Positions 8,003-16,787 of a stretch of DNA of 64,000 nt are shown here, in pieces. Each line of letters starts with the position of its first letter. The first letter of the stretch is position 1. The stretch is from Marivita lacus (GTDB lineage: Bacteria > Pseudomonadota > Alphaproteobacteria > Rhodobacterales > Rhodobacteraceae): contig NZ_BMFC01000002.1 of assembly GCF_014637725.1 (NCBI RefSeq), positions 124,907-188,906 of the forward strand, given 5' to 3'. The notes under the pieces are model-generated. The model searched no databases. It was not told the DNA's origin and saw nothing but the letters and a program-made list of their open reading frames with translations. Position numbers and translations under genes: made by a program.

Positions 8003-9703
8003 TCAGTCGATGCGATACCAATCCGCAACGTTCCAAAGTTCGCTGTCCCAGACGTTCAGGACAACGCCGCCAAGGCTGTTGGAATGTGCCGAGAGGCGGC
8101 CACGGTGCACCAGCGGCATGATGCTGCCGTTGTTGACAGCCATCGCGCTGAGCTCACGACCGATGCGCTGACGCTCGGCCATGTCGGCGGTCTGTGTCAG
8201 CTCGGCGTGCAGGGCGTCATACTCTTCCATGCAGAAGCGCGAGATGTTCTCGCCCTGCCACTGGGTTTCGGGGCGCGGCGCGTTTTCGCACAGGCCGTTG
8301 CCCAGATAGGATTGAGGGTCGGTGCCGTTGAAGGTGTTGGCGTACATCTGCACGTCGGCATAGAACTTCTGGAACGTGTCCGGCGAGCCGGGGTCACCAC
8401 CGAAGAAGACCGACGAGTCGACGTTGCGCAGTTCGACCTCAAAGCCGATCTGTTCCCACCATTCCTTGATCAACGCTTGGAAGTCCTGACGGACCGCGTT
8501 GGTCGATGTTTGGTAGAGCATCGAGAGCGGGACGCCGTTGTGCTCGCGCACGCCGTCACCGTCCGTGTCGACGATGCCCGCTTCGTCCAGCAGCGCCTTA
8601 GCACCTTCGATGTCCTGCGTTTCACATCCTTCGAATGTGGAGGCAAAGGCCTCGGGGGCCGGAACCCAGGAACAGCCGACCTTGCCCGCCTGGCCATAGC
8701 CGATTTCCACCAGCAGCGGACGGTCGATGGCCATCGACAGCGCCTTGTAGACCGCTGGTTCCTTCAGGTACGGGTGCGGGTGCATGGCGGTGGAGCGTTC
8801 GCCCTCGGGCAGGTCCGGGCTTGCGTCGGTCTGGTTCAAATGGATGCGCTCGAGCAGCGGTCCAAAGCCCGCCACGGCAACACCCTGGCCGCCGGCTTCC
8901 ATCGCTGCGATCACGTCGGGCGCAAGCTGCAGGTTCCAGGCGTAGTCGAATTCGCCGGTTTCCATCACGGCCTGACCAGCCGCGCGGGCATCGCCGCCGC
9001 CCTTGAAGGTCACGCTCGCAAAGGCGGGCTTTGCCGGGTCGCGGAAGTTCGGGTTGGCCGACATGGTGATCACGTCGTTCGGCTTGAATTCATCCACGAC
9101 GAACGGGCCGGTGCCGATCGGGTTGAAGTTCTGTTCGGTGCAGGTCGAGGCGGCAGCCCCAAGGCAGCCAGCAAACTGGGCCTTCTGCAGGATCGGGCTT
9201 TCACCGCCGACAAACGGGCCATAGGGGTTCGGGGTCGGACCATCGAAATTGACGATGACCGTCAGGTCGTCCGGTGTCTCGACGCTGGCCACGCCGTTGA
9301 ATTTGGTGAGCTGCGCGCAGCCGCCCTCGGGATGGGTGCAGTATTCATGCGTGAACGCCACGTCAGCCGACGTGAAGGGCGTGCCATCCGACCACAGCAG
9401 GCCGGGTGTGATCTTCCAGGTGATCGTGGTCAGGTCTTCGCTGACGCCGCCATTGGCCACGGTCGGAATCTCGTCGACCAGCCACGGCACCAGTTCGCCC
9501 TGTTCGTTGTAGCGCGCCAGCGGCTCGAGAATCATCGACGCGGCTTCGACGTCCTTTGTGCCGCCGGACAGGAACGGCGTCAGGATCGAGGGCGCTTGCC
9601 AATAGATGATCTTGACCTCGCCATCGGAGCCACGCTCTGCGAAAGCCGCAGGCGCAAGGGCTACGGTCGCGGCAGCCCCCAAGAGTAGGGATTTGAGTCT
9701 CAT
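8003..9703 (-). CDS. Peptide ABC transporter substrate-binding protein (SBP_bac_5 family)
   Basis: A 566-residue periplasmic binding protein of the DppA/OppA class. A Sec signal peptide (MRLKSLLLGAAATVALAPAAFA) starts at ATG 9703, which has a GGAGA Shine-Dalgarno just upstream; this ruled out the longer frame from 9724. The mature protein shows the expected landmarks: an early LEPLARYNEQGELVPWL block, the LLWSDGTPFTSADVAFT signature, and late conserved strands. Several Cys pairs (for example HPEGGCAQL, FAGCLGAAASTC) may form disulfides. It is the first gene of the leftward operon with two permeases; the matching ATPase is divergent. Confidence 0.93.
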   Translation of the reverse strand: MRLKSLLLGAAATVALAPAAFAERGSDGEVKIIYWQAPSILTPFLSGGTKDVEAASMILEPLARYNEQGELVPWLVDEIPTVANGGVSEDLTTITWKITPGLLWSDGTPFTSADVAFTHEYCTHPEGGCAQLTKFNGVASVETPDDLTVIVNFDGPTPNPYGPFVGGESPILQKAQFAGCLGAAASTCTEQNFNPIGTGPFVVDEFKPNDVITMSANPNFRDPAKPAFASVTFKGGGDARAAGQAVMETGEFDYAWNLQLAPDVIAAMEAGGQGVAVAGFGPLLERIHLNQTDASPDLPEGERSTAMHPHPYLKEPAVYKALSMAIDRPLLVEIGYGQAGKVGCSWVPAPEAFASTFEGCETQDIEGAKALLDEAGIVDTDGDGVREHNGVPLSMLYQTSTNAVRQDFQALIKEWWEQIGFEVELRNVDSSVFFGGDPGSPDTFQKFYADVQMYANTFNGTDPQSYLGNGLCENAPRPETQWQGENISRFCMEEYDALHAELTQTADMAERQRIGRELSAMAVNNGSIMPLVHRGRLSAHSNSLGGVVLNVWDSELWNVADWYRID

Positions 9704-9967
9704 CGGTCTCTCCTTGTTGGACACAGTTTACCCGTGCCGTTTTCCTTGGTGGCAAATCCTGACGCGATGTCGGTTCCGGTTGCGGTGCGAAAGCCCCGGG
9801 ACCGCTCTGAAAACGCGCAGGTTTTTCCCCCTGTTTGTGCATCGAAACAGCTTTTGAGCAAAATGCAAGTCCCGTGGGAGCGTTACCACGGGCGACGTGG
9901 AGACAGCGTTTGACTCTGGCCCCGCGTCGGTTAGCGTTTGAGCAACGACAGCAAAAGGACCGCGCCC
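9704..9967. promoter_or_regulatory. Divergent promoter region of the peptide transporter, with inverted repeat
   Basis: The 264 bp between the divergent binding-protein and ATPase genes must hold both promoters. A perfect 7-bp inverted repeat (CCCGTGG, 8-nt gap, CCACGGG; 9871-9892) sits near the middle and is a candidate operator. A TTGACT hexamer at 9910-9915 could be a -35 for the rightward gene, but no good -10 follows at standard spacing. An AAAGGA ribosome site at about 9953-9958 precedes ATG 9968. Confidence 0.4.
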
Positions 9968-11788
9968 ATGCCCGATGGCAGCATCGTAAAAATCGAGAAT
10001 CTGCGGGTCGAGTTCCAGACGAAGGCCGGCACGGTGGTTGGAGTCGAGGACGTGTCCTTCGACATCAATCCCGGCGAAACCGTCTGTGTGGTGGGCGAAT
10101 CCGGGTCCGGCAAGTCGGTGTCGTCGCTGGCGCTGATGCGGCTGATCGAATACGGCGGCGGGGACATCGCGGGCGGGCGGCTGCTGTTTGACCGCAAGGA
10201 CGCGGGCACGATCAATCTGTCGGAAACCGATCAGGACCTGATGCGCACGATCCGCGGCAACGAGATCGGGATGATCTTCCAGGAGCCGATGACGGCGCTC
10301 AACCCGGTCTTCACCGTGGGCAAGCAGCTGACCGAAGGGTTGCGGCTGCACAAGAACATGAGCAAGGCGCAGGCCGAGGCGCGGGCGCTGGACCTGATGC
10401 GGCAGGTGCGCATTCCCGAACCAGAGCGGCGGCTGAAACAATATCCGCACGAATTGTCCGGCGGGATGCGGCAGCGCGTGGTGATCGCGATGGCGCTGGC
10501 CTGCGAGCCGCGCCTGTTGATCGCGGACGAGCCGACGACGGCGCTGGACGTGACCATTCAGGCGGAAATTCTTGCCCTGATGGACCGGCTCAAGCGCGAG
10601 ACCGGCACGGCGGTCATGTTCATCACCCATGACATGGCGGTGGTGGCGCAGATGGCCGACCGCGTGGTGGTGATGTTCCGTGGCAACAAGGTGGAAGAAG
10701 GGACTGTCGAGGAAATCTTCGAGAATCCGCAGCACCCTTACACGAAGTCGCTGTTGGCGGCGGTTCCCAAGCTGGGCGAGATGACGGGCACCGATCTGCC
10801 GCGCCCGATGCGGCTTCTGGGGCGCGACGGGTCCGAGGTGCCGCCGATCACCGGGTCGGACGAGGTGCTGCTCGAGGTCAAGAACCTGACGACGCGCTTT
10901 GCGGTCAAGGGCGGGTTCCTGCGCCGCACCGTGGCCAATGTGCACGCGGTCGAGGACCTGTCCTTCAAGGTCAACAAGGGCCAGACGCTGAGCCTTGTGG
11001 GCGAATCCGGATGCGGCAAATCCACTGCGGGCCGGTCGATCCTTCGGCTGGTCGAGCCGATGCAGGGCAGCGTTTACCTTGATGGCAAGAACATCATGGC
11101 GCTGACCCAGCCGGAACTGCGCGAGGCGCGGCGCGACATGCAAATGGTGTTTCAGGACCCGTTCGCGTCGCTCAATCCGCAGATGCAGCTGTCCGATCAG
11201 GTGTCGGAACCGATGCGCAATTTCGGCATGGGATCGAGCGCCGAGATGCAGAAACGTGTCGAGATGCTGTTCGACCGGGTGGAATTGCCGCGCAGCTTCA
11301 TGCAGCGCTATCCGCACGAACTGTCCGGCGGTCAGCGGCAGCGCATCGCGATTGCCCGCGCACTTGCGCTGAACCCCAAGCTGATCGTGTCGGACGAGGC
11401 GGTGTCGGCGCTCGACGTGTCGGTGCAGGCGCAGGTTCTGAACCTGATGCTGGAATTGCAGGCGGAACTGGGCATCTCGTACCTGTTCATCAGTCATGAC
11501 ATGGCGGTGGTCGAACGGGTCAGCCACCATGTCGGCGTGATGTATCTGGGCCGGATCGTGGAAATCGGCCCGCGCCGCGCGGTGTTCGAGAACCCGCAGC
11601 ACCCCTATACGCAGGCGCTGATGAAGGCGGTGCCGATCGCCGATCCGCGCAAGCGCAAGTCGGAGAAGGATTTGAACTTCAAGCCGATTCCGTCGCCGAT
11701 TCATGGGCTGGATTACGAGGCGGAACCGTCGATCTATCGCGAGGTCGAACCCGGTCACAAAGTGCTGATCACCGACAGTGGCTACTGA
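9968..11788 (+). CDS. Fused double-ATPase subunit of peptide ABC transporter (DppD-DppF type)
   Basis: A 606-residue protein containing two complete ABC ATPase domains in tandem. The N-terminal copy (about 1-300) has GESGSGKS, the LSGG signature (HELSGGMRQR) and Walker B LLIADEPTTALD. The C-terminal copy (about 305-590) has GESGCGKS, HELSGGQRQR and LIVSDEAVSALD. Each copy ends with the oligopeptide-transporter tail (NPQHPYTKSLL, NPQHPYTQALM). The second Walker B reads SDEAVSALD rather than the usual ADEPVSALD. It powers the divergently encoded DppB/DppC-like permeases. Confidence 0.93.
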   Translation: MPDGSIVKIENLRVEFQTKAGTVVGVEDVSFDINPGETVCVVGESGSGKSVSSLALMRLIEYGGGDIAGGRLLFDRKDAGTINLSETDQDLMRTIRGNEIGMIFQEPMTALNPVFTVGKQLTEGLRLHKNMSKAQAEARALDLMRQVRIPEPERRLKQYPHELSGGMRQRVVIAMALACEPRLLIADEPTTALDVTIQAEILALMDRLKRETGTAVMFITHDMAVVAQMADRVVVMFRGNKVEEGTVEEIFENPQHPYTKSLLAAVPKLGEMTGTDLPRPMRLLGRDGSEVPPITGSDEVLLEVKNLTTRFAVKGGFLRRTVANVHAVEDLSFKVNKGQTLSLVGESGCGKSTAGRSILRLVEPMQGSVYLDGKNIMALTQPELREARRDMQMVFQDPFASLNPQMQLSDQVSEPMRNFGMGSSAEMQKRVEMLFDRVELPRSFMQRYPHELSGGQRQRIAIARALALNPKLIVSDEAVSALDVSVQAQVLNLMLELQAELGISYLFISHDMAVVERVSHHVGVMYLGRIVEIGPRRAVFENPQHPYTQALMKAVPIADPRKRKSEKDLNFKPIPSPIHGLDYEAEPSIYREVEPGHKVLITDSGY

Positions 11789-11818
11789 TCTTTTCGATCA
11801 GCGCTGCTAGGGAGCATC

Positions 11819-12748
11819 ATGGGGCGATTTTTCCGCTGGGTTTTCCGTGTGCTTGTTGGTGGCATCGCGTTGGTGACGCTGGTGGCCTGCGCGCTGCATG
11901 TCACCAACAGCGAAGGCGACGTGACCGCGGCGCCGCCAGAGGGCGACGCGATTCGGATTGCCAGCTACAACGTGCATTACATCGTTCTGAGCCAAGAGAC
12001 CGGTGCGTGGTCGGTCGGCGACTGGGAGCGACGCAAGGGGCCTTTGGACAGCGCATTCAAGGCGTTGCAGGCCGATGTTGTGGCGTTCCAAGAGATGGAA
12101 AGCTGGCAGCGTGGCAGCGACGGGTCGGTGAACCTCGCCCGCGATCACCTTTTGGAGATGAACCCGGATTACGGTGTCGCCGCGACAGGTGATTGGCGGG
12201 AGTTTCCGACGACGCAGCCGCTTTTCTATCGGAAAGACGGGTTGCAACCCGTTGATCAGGGTTGGTTTTTCTTTTCAGACACACCAGACGTGATCTACTC
12301 GCGCACCTTCAACGGGTCGTTCCCGGCCTTTGCCACCTGGGTGCAGTTCGAGGACCGTGAGACCGGCGCGCGGTTCCGCGTGGCGAATGTGCATTTCGAA
12401 TATTCCAGCCGGTCGAACCGGCGTTTGTCGGCTGCATTGGTGCGGGACCGGATCACGCCATGGACCCAAGCAGGCGAAATGGTGTTTCTGGTGGGCGACC
12501 TGAACGCGCTGCACGGGGCGCGGACGATGGATATTCTCGAAGAGGCGGGCGTGGTCTTTGACCGCACGCCCGGTGCCACCTACCACCTGAACAGGGGCGT
12601 GCATCTGCTTGGTGCCATTGACCATTTGGCGCGCACGCCGGATGTTGACCTGCGCAACGGGCCGGTTGTCGTGCAAGAGCGGTTTGACGGCGAATGGCCG
12701 TCGGACCATCATCCGGTCTATGCCGATTACCTGCTGCCCCAGCCATGA
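11819..12748 (+). CDS. Exported EEP-family phosphodiesterase-like protein, probable lipoprotein
   Basis: A 309-residue protein with an N-terminal hydrophobic segment ending in a lipobox-like LVAC near residue 27, so it is either a lipoprotein or a signal-anchored protein. The EEP fold follows: RIASYNVHYI, AFQEME (metal Glu), NVHFEYSS, VGDLNALHGA and the C-terminal SDHHPVYADY. Family members hydrolyse phosphodiester bonds in nucleic acids, lipids or inositol phosphates; an envelope location would favour a lipid or extracellular substrate. It is 30 bp after the ATPase gene and 9 bp before the deacetylase gene. Confidence 0.82.
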   Translation: MGRFFRWVFRVLVGGIALVTLVACALHVTNSEGDVTAAPPEGDAIRIASYNVHYIVLSQETGAWSVGDWERRKGPLDSAFKALQADVVAFQEMESWQRGSDGSVNLARDHLLEMNPDYGVAATGDWREFPTTQPLFYRKDGLQPVDQGWFFFSDTPDVIYSRTFNGSFPAFATWVQFEDRETGARFRVANVHFEYSSRSNRRLSAALVRDRITPWTQAGEMVFLVGDLNALHGARTMDILEEAGVVFDRTPGATYHLNRGVHLLGAIDHLARTPDVDLRNGPVVVQERFDGEWPSDHHPVYADYLLPQP

Positions 12749-12757
12749 AGTGAGCCC

Positions 12758-13924
12758 ATGCAAAACCGCCTGACCCCGCGCGCCATTCTTGACCAGTTGG
12801 TCAAATTCCCCACCGTCAGCCGCGACACCAACCTGCCGCTGATCGACTGGGTCGAGACCTATCTGACCGAGCACGGTGTGAGCAGTCACCGGCATGTGAA
12901 ATCCGATGACCCTTTGAAAGCCGGGCTGTTCGCGCATGTCGGACCGGATGTCGCCGGTGGCGTGGTGCTTTCGGGTCACACGGATGTCGTGCCGACCGAT
13001 GGCCAGCCGTGGAGCACCGATCCCTTCACGGTGACCGAGAAGGACGGCAAGCTTTACGGACGTGGCACCACCGATATGAAGGGCTTTGACGCGCTCGCCA
13101 TCTGGGCGCTGGTCGAGGCGCAGCATCGCGGTGTGACGCGCCCCGTGCAGATCGCGCTGAGCTATGACGAAGAAATCGGCTGCACTGGCGCGCCGCCTTT
13201 GATTGAGGCGATGCAAGGTGTTGTTCCCCGCGCTGACACGGTGATCGTGGGTGAACCGACCATGCTCAAGGCGGTGACCGGGCATAAGGGCAGCGTCAGC
13301 TACACCATTCACGTTCACGGGTTCGAGGTTCATTCCTCGGTCCTGCATACTGGGGTGAGTGCGATCATGTATGGTGGCAAACTGATCGAATGGGCCAACC
13401 GCATGAACGACGAAAGTGCCGCCGCAACGCCCGCGCCGGTCGCGGCCATGTTCGATCCGCCTTACACAAATGTGCATGTGGGTGTGATCCACGGCGGCAC
13501 GGCGCATAACATCACCGCGAAGGATTGCGAGCTTGTCATGACGATCCGCGTCGTTCCCGGTGAATCGCTGGAGGATTGGGACGACAGGCTGCGTTCCGCT
13601 GTGGCCGAGGTCGAGGCGCAGATGCAGGCCGTGCGCCCGGAGACATGGATCGAGATCACGCCGAACTCGGCCTTGCCTCCGTTCAAGTCTGACGATGCAG
13701 GCAGTGCCGAGACACTTGTGCGGCAACTGACCGGCGACAACGGCACGCAATATGTCTCCTACGGCACCGAGGCCAGCCATTTCCAGAGCGCGGGTTATTC
13801 GGTGGTGGTGTGCGGCCCCGGTGACATCGCCGTGGCGCATCAGCCGGATGAATACATCACCGTGGCACAGTTCATCGAAGGGCAGGCCTTCATGGAGCGT
13901 CTTCTGGATCATCTGTCGGCATGA
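12758..13924 (+). CDS. argE: Acetylornithine deacetylase-like M20 metallopeptidase
   Basis: A 388-residue ArgE-type enzyme that would release acetate from N-acetylornithine (or a related N-acyl amino acid). The M20 metal site is visible: SGHTDVVPTDGQPW (His and downstream Asp), YGRGTTDMKGF (bridging Asp), DEEIGCTGA (general-base Glu and metal Glu), and a late His in TEASHFQSAGY. Its context, between transporter ATPase and oxidoreductase genes rather than arginine genes, leaves room for a catabolic deacylase role. It overlaps the next gene by 4 bp. Confidence 0.85.
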   Translation: MQNRLTPRAILDQLVKFPTVSRDTNLPLIDWVETYLTEHGVSSHRHVKSDDPLKAGLFAHVGPDVAGGVVLSGHTDVVPTDGQPWSTDPFTVTEKDGKLYGRGTTDMKGFDALAIWALVEAQHRGVTRPVQIALSYDEEIGCTGAPPLIEAMQGVVPRADTVIVGEPTMLKAVTGHKGSVSYTIHVHGFEVHSSVLHTGVSAIMYGGKLIEWANRMNDESAAATPAPVAAMFDPPYTNVHVGVIHGGTAHNITAKDCELVMTIRVVPGESLEDWDDRLRSAVAEVEAQMQAVRPETWIEITPNSALPPFKSDDAGSAETLVRQLTGDNGTQYVSYGTEASHFQSAGYSVVVCGPGDIAVAHQPDEYITVAQFIEGQAFMERLLDHLSA

Positions 13925-15270
13925 TTCCGTTCCCGATTTCCGACGCCAGCCCGATTGCCTTTGCCGGGCCGTTGCCCTCCGAGACCGACGTGGTGGTCAT
14001 TGGCGGCGGCGTGATCGGCGTCTGCACCGCGCTCTTTCTCGCGCGCAAGGGGCGGCGCGTGGTGTTGCTGGAAAAGGGGCGCATCGCCGGGGAACAATCC
14101 TCGCGCAACTGGGGCTGGATTCGGCAGCAGGGGCGCGATCCGGATGAGCTGCCCATCATGGTGGAGGCGAATCGTCTCTGGACCGAGCTTGCCAGCCAGA
14201 CAAATGTGGATATCGGGCTCAAGCGGTCGGGGGTGACCTATCTGGCCGAGAGCGACACCGAACTGGCCGGTTTTGCCGATTGGCTGCCCTATGCGACGGC
14301 GCAGGGGGTGGATACCGAGGTGCTGGACCGTGCCGGTCTCAAGGCGCGGTTTCCCGAGCTTGCCAAGGGTGGTTTCGCCGGTGCGTTGACCACGCCGTCC
14401 GACATGCGCGCCGAGCCTTGGGTGGCGGTGCCTGCGCTGGCGGGGATCGCACTGCGCGAGGGTGCCGTGATCGTCGAAGGCTGTGCGGCGCGCAAGCTGG
14501 ACCTTGCGGCGGGGCGCGTCACCGGCGTGTTCACCGAGGCTGGGCGCATCGCGTGTTCGGATGTGGTTGTGGCCGGTGGGGCGTGGTCCTCGCTGTTCCT
14601 GCGGGCGCATGGCGTGGCGATTCCGCAACTGTCGGTGCGGGCCAGCGCGGGCGCGACAGACCCTGTTGCCCTGCCGCATCAGGGCGCTGCGGCAGGTGGC
14701 AAATTTGCCTTCCGCACGCGGGCGGATGGCGGGGCGTCACTGGCTGCGGGAGGCTTTCACGAGCTCTTCGTGGGGCCGGACGCGGTGCGGGCCTTGCCCA
14801 AGTTCCGCGCGCAACTGATGGCCGATCCGTTCGGCACGCGGTTCCTGCCCGCCGCGCCCAAGGGCTATCCCGATGCGTGGGGCACCAAACGGCACTGGGC
14901 CGAGGACGAGGTGACGCCTTTTGAAGCCATCCGCGTGCTGAACCCGAAACCCAATGCCGGCAAGCTGCGCAAGGTGGCCTCCGAGGTAGAGGCGCTGTTC
15001 CCCGAGGTCGGACCGATCCGCTACCGCGCCATGTGGGCGGGGATGATCGACACGATGCCTGATGTTGTCCCGGTGGTGGACCGGGTGGAGGCGATTCCCG
15101 GCCTGACCATCGGCACGGGGATGAGCGGGCACGGGTTCGGCATCGGGCCGGGCATGGGCCGGGTGCTGGCCGATCTGGTCTGCGGCGATGCTCCGGGGCA
15201 TGATCTGCGGCGGTTCAGGCTGTCTCGGTTCAGCGATGGCAGCGTGATGGCGTTGGGTCCAGCGCTCTGA
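13921..15270 (+). CDS. FAD-dependent D-amino acid/glycine oxidase-family oxidoreductase
   Basis: A 449-residue DAO-fold flavoprotein. The Rossmann dinucleotide motif (DVVVIGGGVIGVCTALFLARKGRRVVLLEK, listed here in two parts: strand with GGGVIG, then the Glu-ended second strand) starts near residue 22. It is followed by SSRNWGWIRQQGR, typical of the sarcosine/glycine oxidase branch. The C-terminal FAD contact is GMSGHGFGIGPGMG. It would oxidise an amino acid or N-methyl amine, passing electrons to oxygen or the respiratory chain. It overlaps the deacetylase gene by 4 bp. Confidence 0.88.
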   Translation: MIPFPISDASPIAFAGPLPSETDVVVIGGGVIGVCTALFLARKGRRVVLLEKGRIAGEQSSRNWGWIRQQGRDPDELPIMVEANRLWTELASQTNVDIGLKRSGVTYLAESDTELAGFADWLPYATAQGVDTEVLDRAGLKARFPELAKGGFAGALTTPSDMRAEPWVAVPALAGIALREGAVIVEGCAARKLDLAAGRVTGVFTEAGRIACSDVVVAGGAWSSLFLRAHGVAIPQLSVRASAGATDPVALPHQGAAAGGKFAFRTRADGGASLAAGGFHELFVGPDAVRALPKFRAQLMADPFGTRFLPAAPKGYPDAWGTKRHWAEDEVTPFEAIRVLNPKPNAGKLRKVASEVEALFPEVGPIRYRAMWAGMIDTMPDVVPVVDRVEAIPGLTIGTGMSGHGFGIGPGMGRVLADLVCGDAPGHDLRRFRLSRFSDGSVMALGPAL

Positions 15271-15355
15271 CCTCTGCACCCCCTTGAAGCCCGGCGCGGT
15301 CTGCGCCACGTTCCGGGACAGAGACTCCATTCACTCAGATCAAAGGATGACCAAG

Positions 15356-16519
15356 ATGCCGGTCAAGAACCGCTTTGCCGAATTGCAGGATGAAATCACC
15401 GCGTGGCGACGGGATTTGCACGAGAACCCCGAGATCCTGTTCGAAACACACCGCACCAGCGCTTTGGTCGCGGACCGGCTCAAGGAGTTCGGCTGCGACG
15501 AGATCGTCACCGGCATCGGGCGCACGGGCGTTGTCGGCGTGATCAAGGGCAAGACCGACACTGCGGGCAAGGTCATCGGGCTGCGCGCCGACATGGATGC
15601 ACTGCCGATCCACGAGCAGACCGGACTGGACTACAAGTCCAAGACCGATGGCGCGATGCATGCCTGCGGGCATGACGGCCATACCGCGATGCTGCTCGGT
15701 GCGGCCAAGTACCTGAGCGAGACGCGCAATTTCGACGGCACCGTGGTGGTGATCTTCCAGCCCGCCGAAGAAGGTGGCGGCGGTGGGCGCGAGATGTGCG
15801 AGGACGGCATGATGGACCGCTTCGGCATCCAGGAAGTGTACGGCATGCACAATTGGCCGGGCCGTCCGGTGGGCAGCTTTGCCATTCGGCCGGGCGCGTT
15901 CTTTGCCGCGACCGACCAGTTCGACATCACGTTCGAGGGCAAGGGCGGCCACGCGGCCAAACCGCAGGAGACCGTGGATACGACCGTGATGGCCTCGCAG
16001 GCCGTTCTGGCGCTCCAGACGATTGCCAGCCGCAATGCCGACCCGATTGATCAGGTGGTGGTGTCGGTCACGTCGTTCGAGACCTCGTCCAAGGCGTTCA
16101 ATGTGATCCCGCAGCGGGTGCACCTGAAGGGCACCGTGCGGACCATGTCCACCGGGATGCGCGATCTGGCCGAAACCCGGATCAAGGCGATCTGTTCGGG
16201 CATTGCCGCGACCTTTGGCGGGTCGGTCGAGGTGAAATACCACCGGGGCTATCCGGTCATGGTGAACCATGACGCACAGACCGAGTTCGCAGCCGAAGTG
16301 GCCAAGTCGGTGTCGGGTGCCTGCGAAGACGCGCCGCTGGTGATGGGGGGCGAGGATTTCGCCTTCATGCTCGAGGAACGTCCGGGCGCCTATATCCTGG
16401 TCGGCAACGGCGACAGCGCGGCGGTGCACCACCCGGAGTACAACTTCAACGATGACGCGATCCCGGCGGGCTGTTCCTGGTGGGCCGAGATCGTCGAGCG
16501 GCGGATGCCTGCGGCGTAA
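15356..16519 (+). CDS. M20 family amidohydrolase (hippurate hydrolase/IAA-amino acid hydrolase type)
   Basis: A 387-residue M20D peptidase that would hydrolyse an N-acyl amino acid. The conserved set is clear: LHENPE near the N-terminus, GLRADMDALPI, the HACGHDGHTAML metal site, FQPAEEGGGGGREM, a GMHNWP motif and a late MGGEDFAFM. ATG 15356 is chosen because AAAGGA lies 8 bases ahead; ATG 15347 overlaps that site. It closes the rightward transporter-linked gene run and is followed by a good terminator. Confidence 0.88.
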   Translation: MPVKNRFAELQDEITAWRRDLHENPEILFETHRTSALVADRLKEFGCDEIVTGIGRTGVVGVIKGKTDTAGKVIGLRADMDALPIHEQTGLDYKSKTDGAMHACGHDGHTAMLLGAAKYLSETRNFDGTVVVIFQPAEEGGGGGREMCEDGMMDRFGIQEVYGMHNWPGRPVGSFAIRPGAFFAATDQFDITFEGKGGHAAKPQETVDTTVMASQAVLALQTIASRNADPIDQVVVSVTSFETSSKAFNVIPQRVHLKGTVRTMSTGMRDLAETRIKAICSGIAATFGGSVEVKYHRGYPVMVNHDAQTEFAAEVAKSVSGACEDAPLVMGGEDFAFMLEERPGAYILVGNGDSAAVHHPEYNFNDDAIPAGCSWWAEIVERRMPAA

Positions 16520-16542
16520 CGCGCTGTACCGGGTTCGGGATG

Positions 16543-16572
16543 CGGCGGGCTGTGATGGCCCGCCGTTTTTTT
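16543..16572 (+). terminator. Rho-independent terminator after the amidohydrolase gene
   Basis: An 8-bp perfect GC stem (CGGCGGGC, 7-nt loop, GCCCGCCG) is followed directly by seven T residues. It lies 23 bp after the stop. Confidence 0.88.
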
Positions 16573-16787
16573 GTCCTGACTCGCGGAACGAAGCGGCTCT
16601 CCGGCCTGCCAAGCAAAGCAATGCGACCGAACCGAGGGGTGGGCGAGAAGCGCCCGCCCCGTGGGGGCGGTTCGGGCGCTGCCCGTGCTTTGCACGGGCA
16701 ATCAGGGCAGAAGTGACTTTCGACTCAAAGACCACCCGGTTGGACTTCAAAAATGCAAATAAGCCTCAAGGCCCGCCGTTCTCCTGT
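16573..16787. other. Intergenic stretch between terminator and rsgA, with hairpins
   Basis: About 215 bp lacking a credible gene. It contains a perfect GCCCGTGC-TTT-GCACGGGC hairpin (16681-16699) and a shorter GGGCG/CGCCC one just before it. These may help end the leftward rsgA transcript. Confidence 0.45.

Noticed and set aside
9728-11758. A 676-codon minus-strand frame opposite the double ATPase gene
   Set aside because: It mirrors the real ABC ATPase codons and has a low-complexity His/Arg/Leu composition; the plus-strand protein has all ABC motifs.
12275-13912. A 545-codon minus-strand frame opposite argE
   Set aside because: It is antisense to a clear M20 enzyme and has no family motif of its own.
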